Shown in pieces: positions 1-5,738 of a stretch of 16,140 bases of DNA; the stretch's first letter is position 1, and each line of letters starts with the position of its first letter. Where the stretch lies: the NCBI GenBank assembly GCA_036376775.1, contig DASUZP010000160.1:1-16140 (forward strand). The letters are read 5' to 3'. Source of the DNA: VRUE01 sp036376775 (GTDB taxonomy: Bacteria > Actinomycetota > Thermoleophilia > Solirubrobacterales > 70-9). The translations under genes and the position numbers were made by a program. The notes under the pieces are model-generated. The model searched no databases. It was not told the origin of the DNA and was given only the letters and a program-made list of their open reading frames with translations.

Positions 1-207
1 CAGATTCCGGCGATCGCAGGCGGGGCCGGGTCGGTGATCAAGTTCAAGCTCACCATCGGCCGCAAATTCACCTATAAGGGCAAGAGGGAGAGTTACCTGA
101 CCGCCAGCTGTCCGACTGCCCACTACTTCACCGAAGGGGAAATTCTCTTCAGCGACGATTCCATGCTGAAGGGGGTCCACGTTTTGCCTTGCACTCCGAA
201 GGGCTAG
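1..207 (+). CDS. C-terminal end of a probable secreted protein (5' end outside window)
   Basis: Frame 1 is open from the first base to a TAG at 205-207 and gives 68 residues. The readable part has a basic, beta-rich stretch (VIKFKLTIGRKFTYKGKR), then a Cys-Pro-Thr motif (SCPTAHYF), an acidic segment and a terminal PCTPKG. Paired cysteines near the C-terminus and this general pattern recall a family of exported proteins of unknown function that is frequent in Solirubrobacterales; that link is from memory. No catalytic motif is visible. It is convergent with the membrane-protein gene at 226-1017, with 18 bp between the stops and no clear terminator hairpin. Coding status is likely from composition; the function is unknown. 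Confidence 0.65.
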   Translation, partial: QIPAIAGGAGSVIKFKLTIGRKFTYKGKRESYLTASCPTAHYFTEGEILFSDDSMLKGVHVLPCTPKG

Positions 208-225
208 TTGCCGCTTTGAATCGGT

Positions 226-1017
226 CTACACAACACGCCGAACTCGCAGGGTCCGCTCAGAGCGGCGAAGCGCGAAGATCGTCGCCTGCACCGCGAGCGC
301 TGCTACCAGCGCAGTCGCAAACGCCGCGGGGCCGCCGAGCGAGTCCAGGCTGGAGGCGAGCACGAAGCAAAAGGTGGCGAAGCCATAGAAGCCGACGAGG
401 AAGTTCCGCAGCAGCAGCCTGACCTGACCGAAGCCACCGTGGGCGTAGGTGAACACCGCCAACACACTGGCGATGACCGGGAACGGGGCCAGAAGTCCGC
501 TGAGGCTCGGGCCGAGGGCGCCCGAGGCGGCGGTGAGTGCGACTACCAATGCCAGAGCCGCAAGCGCCCGCGCCGGCAGGTCCCACCAGGGCGGCGCTGC
601 GACGACGGCCGGCGTTGCCGTGCGTGCCGGGAGCAAGGCCAGGCCCACGGCGAAGCAAGCCGCGACGAAGACCAATGAGACCCCGGGTGGCAGGTCGAGC
701 AGCTGCAGGAACGCGACGCCCAGAAGGAACGCAGCCCAGCCGGCGAGCAGGCTCGGCATGGGCCCGATTCGCTCCGATGCCCTTCCGTAGACGACGACGA
801 ACAGCGTCAGTGCTGCCAGGCCGAGCAGCGTGCCGGCAGCCGCCTCTGCCCCGAAATGGCGGCCGTGGACAAGCGTGAGTACGACGAGAATCGGGCCCGC
901 GACGACGGGGAGCCCCCCGAGGACGCCGGCGACGGCGACTCCCCACCTGCGGCCGGCAAGCGACACGGCGACCACGCAGAGGGGAGCCAGCAGCAGCTTC
1001 GCCAGCACGACCGCCAC
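226..1017 (-). CDS. Integral membrane protein with internal duplication, function unknown
   Basis: A 263-residue protein, GTG start at 1017-1015 and TAG stop. It is almost entirely hydrophobic, with about eight predicted membrane segments. Two halves can be aligned by eye: residues 32 onward (GVLGGLPVVAGPILVVLTL, then VHG) and residues about 173 onward (GLLAPFPVIASVLAVFTYA, then HGG). Each is followed by a similar helix, so the protein looks like a tandem duplication of a four-segment unit, as in many small transporters. The tail is short and arginine-rich, probably cytoplasmic. I do not recognise the family; a small transporter or a GlpM-like membrane protein is possible. The ribosome site before the GTG is weak. 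It is downstream of, and on the same strand as, the HAD-GNAT gene, but 285 bp separate them, so co-transcription is uncertain. Confidence 0.75.
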   Translation of the reverse strand: MAVVLAKLLLAPLCVVAVSLAGRRWGVAVAGVLGGLPVVAGPILVVLTLVHGRHFGAEAAAGTLLGLAALTLFVVVYGRASERIGPMPSLLAGWAAFLLGVAFLQLLDLPPGVSLVFVAACFAVGLALLPARTATPAVVAAPPWWDLPARALAALALVVALTAASGALGPSLSGLLAPFPVIASVLAVFTYAHGGFGQVRLLLRNFLVGFYGFATFCFVLASSLDSLGGPAAFATALVAALAVQATIFALRRSERTLRVRRVV

Positions 1018-1302
1018 CGCTCAGGCCCTGTCTACGGTCACGTCAAGTCCGCGGTCGCCGTACGGTCCACCGAGATCGCCGACCTCTGAAGAAGGCTGCA
1101 CAGCATGCATTTATCAGCCTACGGCCCCGACCGTTGAGCGCCTGGCGCCATGCCTTGTCGATGTCGATGATCGCCTGCCTGTCCGCCGACCCGCCGCCGT
1201 ATCACGAGGTGCGCAACGGCCTGATCGCCCGCTGGGTCGATACCCCGGGATGACTTCGCACAAGCGGCGGGCGTTCCCGAGCACCAAAAGAAGCCGTCGA
1301 AT
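1018..1302. other. Intergenic stretch with a possible gene remnant
   Basis: 285 bp between two minus-strand genes. No convincing full gene is visible. On the plus strand an open frame from about 1101 to a TGA at 1251-1253 reads in its last part MSMIACLSADPPPYHEVRNG and on to VDTPG. This looks more protein-like than its neighbours but has no ribosome site and no recognisable family; it may be a decayed gene end. On the minus strand a TTGACG at 1046-1041 and a TAGACA at 1034-1029 lie before the membrane-protein gene, but their spacing is wrong for a standard promoter pair. Confidence 0.3.
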
Positions 1303-2556
1303 TCAGCCCTCCTGTGAGCGCCAGTCTGCCGCCCGCATCGAATACACCACGCTGTCGAAGTACCGGCCGTTGACCTGTTTCGCTTTTCGCAACGTCCCCT
1401 CCTGCCGAAACCCCAAGCGCTCCGGTATCGCGCGGCTACGCCGATTCTCGACAGCGGCGCGAATCTCAACCCGGTCCAGTTCCCAAACGCCCAGCGCGTG
1501 GTCGACCAGCGCCCGGACGGCAGCGGTCATCGCTCCCCTGCCCTCGCTTTTGGCGCCGAGCCAGTAGCCGAGGCGGGTAGCCCGATTCTTCCAGTCGACC
1601 CCGGTAAAGCCGATTACCCCCGCGATCCTCCCATCGATAACGACAGCGGCCTGAAAGCCATTGTTCTCGGCGGCCTGAGCCTCGCTCTCACGGATGAACC
1701 TGACCGTGTCGTCGAAGGTCTGGTTTGCGGCCCACCACAGCCATTGCGCAAGCCGGTCCCGATCCATCTCGATCAGGGAATGAAGCTCCTCTGCATCGGT
1801 CTCGACGAGTGGGCGAAGTTCGAGTCCTTCGAGGTCTGAGCCGTCCCGGGCGAGCTGGTCGAGGAGTCGGGCCAGCGCCACGAGGTCCAGCCTCATCGCG
1901 GTCGAGCCGTCGGGCAGCTTGTCGTCGCCCACGTAGACGTTTGCAATCCCGAGCGCGGACGTGGGGGCGATGTCGCGCTCGACCGAGTCGCCGACGTAGA
2001 GAATCTCGTGGCGCTTGCAGCCCGCGCGCTCGAGTGCCTTCTCGAAGAGCCCGTCGCTCTTCGATGCCTGCTCGCCGGCCGAGGTCACAAGAAGGTCGAT
2101 GCTTGGCGCGATGCCCAGGCGTTCGATCGTCGTCAACTGCGCGTCGTGCGGCCCCTCGCTGATCACCATCGCCGAGAGTCCTGCCCGCTTTGCCGCTGTC
2201 AGCGCTTCGCGGGCGCCGGGCTTCAGTTCGAGCGCCCCACCGAGAGCCGCGTTGTAGACGTCCAGCAACCGGTCGAGGTGCGGGTCGGGATCGAGGGAGA
2301 AGGCGGCGAGCAGTGCCCCGAAGCGCTCGGCACGGTATTCGCGCGACGTCTTCGGCTGCGCGAAGTGCCCGCTCCGCGTAGCCCGCAGGATCTCGCCGTA
2401 GACCTCGCGGAGGTCGTCCACTCCGATCCCGAGCTGCCGCTCGATTTCGTCGAAGACGATCTCCGACGCCCGACTTGAGGCCCGCTTGAAGTAATGCAGC
2501 GTGTCGTCTAGATCGAAGCCGATCCAGCGCAGGCCAGGGGGGAGCTTCTCCGTCAT
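1303..2556 (-). CDS. HAD-family hydrolase fused to a GNAT N-acetyltransferase
   Basis: A 417-residue two-domain protein. Residues 10-235 are a HAD phosphatase: motif I is DLDDT (Asp15 nucleophile, Asp17), motif II is VISEG (Ser133), motif III is Lys166 in SKSDG, and motif IV is GDSVERD (Asp190, Asp195). Residues 243-412 are a GNAT domain of the RimJ/RimL type, beginning GLELRPLVETDAEEL, with an acetyl-CoA loop around SEGRGAM (337-343) and the NRRSRAIPERLGF segment (371-383) typical of this group. All HAD catalytic residues are present, so a small phosphorylated metabolite is a plausible substrate. The GNAT half would acetylate a protein N-terminus or a small amine. Each half has its family's normal length, and the linker is only about eight residues. 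The ATG at 2556 was chosen because the open frame further upstream runs antisense inside the dehydrogenase gene. It is divergent from that gene, with 63 bp between starts. Confidence 0.88.
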   Translation of the reverse strand: MTEKLPPGLRWIGFDLDDTLHYFKRASSRASEIVFDEIERQLGIGVDDLREVYGEILRATRSGHFAQPKTSREYRAERFGALLAAFSLDPDPHLDRLLDVYNAALGGALELKPGAREALTAAKRAGLSAMVISEGPHDAQLTTIERLGIAPSIDLLVTSAGEQASKSDGLFEKALERAGCKRHEILYVGDSVERDIAPTSALGIANVYVGDDKLPDGSTAMRLDLVALARLLDQLARDGSDLEGLELRPLVETDAEELHSLIEMDRDRLAQWLWWAANQTFDDTVRFIRESEAQAAENNGFQAAVVIDGRIAGVIGFTGVDWKNRATRLGYWLGAKSEGRGAMTAAVRALVDHALGVWELDRVEIRAAVENRRSRAIPERLGFRQEGTLRKAKQVNGRYFDSVVYSMRAADWRSQEG

Positions 2557-2619
2557 CGACCGACCGATCCCGGCACAAGATAGCGGGCGCCCGCCAGCCG
2601 ATCGAGTAGAAGTTGGGGC
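2557..2619. promoter_or_regulatory. Divergent promoter region with a 12-bp palindrome
   Basis: This 63-bp gap separates the start codons of the HAD-GNAT gene (-) and the dehydrogenase gene (+). It holds a perfect palindrome GCGGGCGCCCGC at 2583-2594. On the minus strand TATCTT (2582-2577) could be a -10 element. On the plus strand TAGAAG (2607-2612) stands 7 bases before the ATG at 2620, which suits a leaderless transcript. The palindrome sits between the two and could be a shared operator, but GC-rich palindromes also arise by chance. No -35 element is clear. Confidence 0.3.
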
Positions 2620-3402
2620 ATGGTCGATCGGGCATCCGACGCGCGGATCGTGGTGGTGACCGGCGTCAGTCGTCGGGCGGGGATCGGCTTCGCGATCGCG
2701 CGGCGTCTGCTTCGGGACGGGGCGAAGGTTCTGCTCCACTCGTTTTCTGCACACGACGCCGGGCAGCCTTGGGGGGCGGATCCTGGCGGGATGGGTGCGC
2801 TCCTCGGCGAGCTCGGGGGCCCTTCGGATCGCCTTCGCCACATCGAGGCCGACCTCGGCGACCCCGACGCCGCGCGGCAGGTGATCGAGGCGGCGGTCGA
2901 CGCTTTCGGCGCAGTCGACGCCCTCGTGGTGAATCACGCTCACGGTTCCAAACAGTCGCTCGAGGCCGTGACCGTCGAGGATCTCGACCGAGCCTGGAGC
3001 GTGAACGCCCGCGCCGCGGTCCTTCTCGCCCAGGCGTTTGCCGCGAGCCATGACGATGACCGGGCGGATGGCCGGATCGTGCTGTTCGTCTCCGGTCAGC
3101 ACCTCGGCCCGATGTCCGATGAGCTGCCCTACGTGATCGGCAAGGGCGCCGTGCAGCAGGTCACCCGCACGCTCGCCGACGAACTCGCCGATCGCGGGAT
3201 CACGGTCAACGCGATCAACCCGGGGCCGGTCGACACCGGTTGGCCCTCAGCCGAGCTGCGCGAGCGCCTGCGTTCCGCCTTCCCGGCTGGCCGTTGGGGA
3301 TGCCCCGAGGACATCGCGCCGATCGTCGCCTGGCTCGTCTCGGAAGACAGCGCCTGGATGACTGGCCAGACGATCGACGCGGAGGGCGGCTTCCGCCGCT
3401 GA
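2620..3402 (+). CDS. Short-chain dehydrogenase/reductase (SDR), classical type
   Basis: A 260-residue, single-domain SDR of classical length. The cofactor loop is TGVSRRAGIG (residues 14-23), a longer form of TGxxxGxG that is seen in one branch of FabG-like reductases. NHAH at 105-108 replaces the usual NNAG. The catalytic set is Asn129, Ser158, Tyr171 and Lys175 (YVIGK), followed by the usual NAINPGPVDTGW segment and a C-terminal GQTIDAEGGF. It should therefore be an active NAD(P)H-dependent oxidoreductase acting on an alcohol or ketone; the substrate cannot be read. The ATG at 2620 has only GGGG directly before it and may be translated from a leaderless transcript. It is divergent from the HAD-GNAT gene and convergent with the short minus-strand ORF at 3435-3596. 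Confidence 0.9.
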   Translation: MVDRASDARIVVVTGVSRRAGIGFAIARRLLRDGAKVLLHSFSAHDAGQPWGADPGGMGALLGELGGPSDRLRHIEADLGDPDAARQVIEAAVDAFGAVDALVVNHAHGSKQSLEAVTVEDLDRAWSVNARAAVLLAQAFAASHDDDRADGRIVLFVSGQHLGPMSDELPYVIGKGAVQQVTRTLADELADRGITVNAINPGPVDTGWPSAELRERLRSAFPAGRWGCPEDIAPIVAWLVSEDSAWMTGQTIDAEGGFRR

Positions 3403-3434
3403 TTCGTTTGCGAGGAGGGTGGGCCGGGGGCCGG

Positions 3435-3596
3435 TCAACCAAGCTCCGCGACGATCAGGCGCAGGCCGACGTCGAGCTCCGGCAGCTCGCACAGGTGCTC
3501 GTAGCGCTCGTCCCAGGCGCCGCTCTCGAGGTCCGCGGCGAGCCGCTCCCGTCCCGCTTGCCTCGCCTGCTCCGAGATGCTTTGCCAGACCCACAT
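3435..3596 (-). pseudogene. Short ORF resembling the C-terminal end of a SAM-dependent methyltransferase
   Basis: The minus strand encodes 53 residues from ATG 3596 to TGA 3435, beginning MWVWQSISEQARQAGRERLA. It continues with a WDERYEHL segment and ends LRLIVAELG. Composition is clearly protein-like, and the pattern recalls the last 50-60 residues of actinobacterial class I methyltransferases. The same frame stays open upstream through GTG codons near 3608 to a TGA about 30 bases before the ATG, so no AdoMet-binding domain precedes it. A GGAGG lies about 11 bases before the ATG, so it could still be a translated small protein. The preferred reading is a 5'-truncated remnant left by deletion; the alternative is an independent small gene. 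The methyltransferase link is from memory of the family. Confidence 0.45.
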
Positions 3597-3670
3597 CGGC
3601 CGCACCACCTCCTCGTCGTGGCCGGATCAGCCATAGGATCGAATCCCGTACCGATCCCCGAAAGGCTCAG

Positions 3671-4399
3671 ATGGTGCGCGTCGAGCTCCTCAATGTCGGT
3701 TGGTTCACCGCGCCCGCCTCGCTCATGCGCCGGGGCGAGCCGGAGGGCCAACCGTTCCGGTTCCCGGTTCCCGCCTACCTCGTCGAGACCGAGCAGCAGC
3801 GGATCCTGATCGACACCGGGCTGAATCCGGCCGCGGTCGCCGACCCCGCCGCCTTCTACGGATCGGATGCGATGGGTCTGTTCGCCTTCGAGCAGGAGCT
3901 GAGCATCGCCGAGCAGGTCGACCTCGACACGCTGACGATGGTCGTTCTCACCCACCTGCATTGGGACCACGTCGGTGGCCTGCCCCTCGTGCCGGCGTCG
4001 ATTCCGCTGGCGATCCAGCGCCGCGAGTGGGAGGCCGGGCACGACCGCGACGCGGTGAAGCGCAACTTCTACGCCCCCCGCGACTATGTCGGCGAGGAGC
4101 GTCGCCTCGTCCTCGTCGACGGCGATCGCGATCTCCTCGGCGACGGTTCGATCGAGCTCCTGCTCACGCCCGGGCACACGCCCGGCCACCAATCGGTGCG
4201 CATCGGCGATCTCGTGCTCGGCGCCGACGTCGCGCACTTTGCCGCCGGGCTGGACGACCGCCGCTTCCCCCTGTTCGCCGACGACCACGAGGAGCAGGGT
4301 CGTTCGGCCGACCGTTTGTGCGGCTTGCGCGACGCCGGCCTCACGGTCATGCCGGGCCACGACCCCGACGTCCTGCGCCCCGGTCCGCTGACCGCATGA
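3671..4399 (+). CDS. Metallo-beta-lactamase fold hydrolase, N-acyl-homoserine lactonase type
   Basis: A 242-residue protein of normal length for AiiA/AttM-type lactonases. The dinuclear metal site is complete: HLHWDH at 95-100 (His95, His97, Asp99, His100), His169 in TPGHTPGHQS, Asp186 in LGADV and His230 in MPGHD. The N-terminal part (residues 28-50, PFRFPVPAYLVET, then ILIDTG) is typical of the lactonase branch, which opens the lactone ring of acyl-homoserine lactones and so degrades quorum signals. No signal peptide is visible, so it should be cytoplasmic. Other lactones or esters are possible substrates; the motifs show the fold and metal site, not the substrate. AAAGG five bases before ATG 3671 supports this start over the open frame upstream, which runs antisense to the methyltransferase-like ORF. 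A TAGGAT at about 3634 could be its -10 element. Confidence 0.85.
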   Translation: MVRVELLNVGWFTAPASLMRRGEPEGQPFRFPVPAYLVETEQQRILIDTGLNPAAVADPAAFYGSDAMGLFAFEQELSIAEQVDLDTLTMVVLTHLHWDHVGGLPLVPASIPLAIQRREWEAGHDRDAVKRNFYAPRDYVGEERRLVLVDGDRDLLGDGSIELLLTPGHTPGHQSVRIGDLVLGADVAHFAAGLDDRRFPLFADDHEEQGRSADRLCGLRDAGLTVMPGHDPDVLRPGPLTA

Positions 4400-4463
4400 T
4401 CCTCGGTCTTCCCCGAGCCGTGCCGACGGTCGACCACGCCGTTTGCTTCAATCGGACGACCAG

Positions 4464-4479
4464 AGAAAGGAGGTGGTCC
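4464..4479 (+). promoter_or_regulatory. Extended Shine-Dalgarno sequence
   Basis: The 16 bases AGAAAGGAGGTGGTCC are complementary to the 3' tail GGAUCACCUCCUUUCU known for actinobacterial 16S rRNA, with one G-U pair. Ordinary ribosome sites in this window match 4-6 bases. The 5' flank of the only nearby start codons (TTG 4484, ATG 4493) places them 10 and 19 bases after the GGAGG core. Confidence 0.6.
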
Positions 4480-4483
4480 TGAC

Positions 4484-4528
4484 TTGATTCACATGCTTGA
4501 GGGGACTCTGGAGGTGCTGGGCCGCTAG
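4484..4528 (+). CDS. Candidate 14-residue small peptide
   Basis: From TTG 4484 to TAG 4526-4528 the frame reads MIHMLEGTLEVLGR, with an internal ATG at 4493 that would give MLEGTLEVLGR. The spacing of 10 bases from the very strong ribosome site favours the TTG. The product is short and has no known motif. Its stop codon overlaps the first base of the next hairpin arm (GGCGCC 4528-4533), so translation could influence folding of the RNA downstream, as in leader peptides. It may equally be chance. No structural gene lies downstream on this strand before the terminator. Confidence 0.3.
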   Translation: MIHMLEGTLEVLGR

Positions 4529-4641
4529 GCGCCGCACTGGTTCGGGCGCCCGGTGGAATCCACCCCGGGCACCGGCGAGCTTCGGGAGGCGGGTCTTGTC
4601 CCACCCGTTCGCGGTTCCCGCGTTCGTCTCCAAGCACCAGG

Positions 4642-4675
4642 CCAGGGCCGCCTTCGGGTGGCCCTGGCTCTTTTT
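4642..4675 (+). terminator. Strong intrinsic terminator with TTCG tetraloop
   Basis: Bases 4642-4652 (CCAGGGCCGCC) pair with 4657-4667 (GGTGGCCCTGG) over 11 bp, with one G-T pair, around a TTCG loop closed by C-G, the very stable tetraloop form. CTCTTTTT follows at 4668-4675. The T-run is on the plus strand only, so it ends plus-strand transcription (from the lactonase gene or the small RNA unit). Its last bases overlap the stop codon of the minus-strand reductase at 4674. Confidence 0.85.
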
Positions 4676-5705
4676 ACGCCGGGTTATCGAGCAGGCTGCG
4701 AGCGCACTCGGCGATCGTGTCGTCGAGCGGACGGGGGGACCAGCCGAGGCGGGTCCTCGCCTTCTCGCTCGAGAGCTCGTTTTTCTTGCCCAGCTGGCCG
4801 ACGATCGAACGGATGCCGGGATCGAAGATCGCCATCGCGCGGACGAGCAGCTTCGGCACGGATCGGGTCGGGACCTTGGCTGCGTCGTCGCCGAGGCGAT
4901 CGCGCAGGACAGCGGCGACTTCGGCCATCCACATGAAGCGCTCGGACGCGATGAAGCGCTCGCCGCCGGCCTCGGGCTCGGTCATCGCCTTGATCTCCAG
5001 GTCGGCGACGTCGCGCACGTCGACGAAGCTGAAGCCGATCTGCGGTATGCCCGGAATGCCGCCCAACAGCCGTTCGATCGCCTGCAGCGAGAAGGAGCGA
5101 TCGTCGCTCAGCACAGGGCCGACGATCGCGCCCGGATTGACCGTGGCCAGCTTCTCCGTCGCGCCCCGCTCGCGCATGAAGTCCCAGGCTGCCCGCTCGG
5201 CGATCGTCTTCGAGCGGGCGTAGTGGGAGAGGCGCGGGTTGTCCGGGTCGCTCCAGTTCTGCTCGGTCAGTGGCCCCGAGGCCGGTTTGTCGCCGCCGGT
5301 GATCGCGGCCACCGAGGAGGTGACGACGATGCGCTCGACGCCGGCGTCGAGGCTCGCCCGCAGGACGCGCAGGGTTCCGTCCCGCGCCGGCACGATCAGC
5401 TCGTCGGGATCTTTCGGTTGCACCGGCGGGAAGGGCGAGGCGACGTGAAGGACGTAGTCGCATCCCTCCACGGCCTGCTCCCAGCCAGTGTCGTCGAGCA
5501 GGTCGGCGGCCAGCACCGCCAGGCGATCGCCGGGGTCGACCTGCGATGCCACTGCGGCCCGGACCTCTGCCTCGCGCCCGAGGTCGCGCACGGTGGTGCG
5601 CACCCGGTAGCCGCGCTTCAGCAGTTCGACCACACACCAGCCGCCGAGGAAGCCGGAACCCCCAGTGACCAAGACCGTCTTAATGTTCCCCGGCGAGCTC
5701 TCCAC
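4674..5705 (-). CDS. NAD(P)-dependent epimerase/reductase, dihydroflavonol-4-reductase-like
   Basis: A 343-residue extended SDR. The N-terminal Rossmann loop is TGGSGFLGG (residues 14-22). The active site has Ser130/Ser131 in VVTSSVAAI and the Tyr162-Lys166 pair in HYARSK. The HVASPF segment (87-92), the NPGAIVGP segment after the active site and the C-terminal LGWSPRPLDDTI segment place it among dihydroflavonol reductase-like and aldehyde/ketone reductases. It probably reduces a carbonyl group using NADPH; the substrate is not readable. The start is a GTG at 5705-5703, since no ATG lies between there and the Rossmann loop; the ribosome site is weak. It is divergent from the DUF2855 gene with only 33 bp between starts, so promoters must overlap. 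Transcription into it from the opposite side is blocked by the terminator at 4642-4675. Confidence 0.9.
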   Translation of the reverse strand: MESSPGNIKTVLVTGGSGFLGGWCVVELLKRGYRVRTTVRDLGREAEVRAAVASQVDPGDRLAVLAADLLDDTGWEQAVEGCDYVLHVASPFPPVQPKDPDELIVPARDGTLRVLRASLDAGVERIVVTSSVAAITGGDKPASGPLTEQNWSDPDNPRLSHYARSKTIAERAAWDFMRERGATEKLATVNPGAIVGPVLSDDRSFSLQAIERLLGGIPGIPQIGFSFVDVRDVADLEIKAMTEPEAGGERFIASERFMWMAEVAAVLRDRLGDDAAKVPTRSVPKLLVRAMAIFDPGIRSIVGQLGKKNELSSEKARTRLGWSPRPLDDTIAECARSLLDNPA

Positions 5706-5738
5706 GTGAACTGCGCAGTATGACGTGAGAGGATCTAG

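Larger units (their letters stand above)
4400..4673. other. Intergenic stretch holding a structured transcript candidate
   Basis: 274 bp between the lactonase gene (+) and the end of the reductase gene (-). Just after the lactonase stop, CTCGG (4402-4406) and CCGAG (4413-4417) can pair, but no T-run follows. From 4464 on, the stretch carries the ribosome-site-like sequence, mini-ORF, hairpins and terminator listed separately. I see no convincing promoter between 4400 and 4463; TTGCTT at 4444-4449 is a weak -35 candidate without a partner. Confidence 0.5.
4464..4675 (+). ncRNA. Structured RNA or leader-like transcript with 16-nt match to the 16S 3' end
   Basis: AGAAAGGAGGTGGTCC at 4464-4479 can pair along all 16 bases (one G-U) with the usual actinobacterial 16S rRNA 3' end. 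It is followed by a 14-codon ORF and then by a series of hairpins. GGCGCC 4528-4533 pairs with 4545-4550. GGTGG 4552-4556 pairs with CCACC 4560-4564, and CGGTG 4551-4555 could instead pair with CACCG 4570-4574. CGGGT 4590-4594 pairs with ACCCG 4603-4607. CGCGG 4610-4614 pairs with CCGCG 4618-4622. The intrinsic terminator closes the unit. A short autonomous RNA or a small-peptide mRNA fits best. It could be a separate transcript or the 3' part of the lactonase transcript. The family is not recognised. Confidence 0.5.

Noticed and set aside
2557..3102. Longer N-terminus for the HAD-GNAT protein
   Set aside because: This would overlap the dehydrogenase gene antisense; the HAD fold begins right after ATG 2556.
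3419..3670. Longer N-terminus for the lactonase
   Set aside because: Arg/Pro-rich translation without family likeness; AAAGG before ATG 3671 fixes the start.
3455..4360. 301-codon open frame on the minus strand
   Set aside because: Antisense to the lactonase with its complete metal site.
4551..4576. tRNA T-arm-like sequence near GGTGGAATCCACC
   Set aside because: The loop is only three bases and no acceptor, D or anticodon arms can be placed around it.
4497..5723. 408-codon open frame on the plus strand
   Set aside because: Covers the terminator and runs antisense through the epimerase/reductase; no domain pattern.
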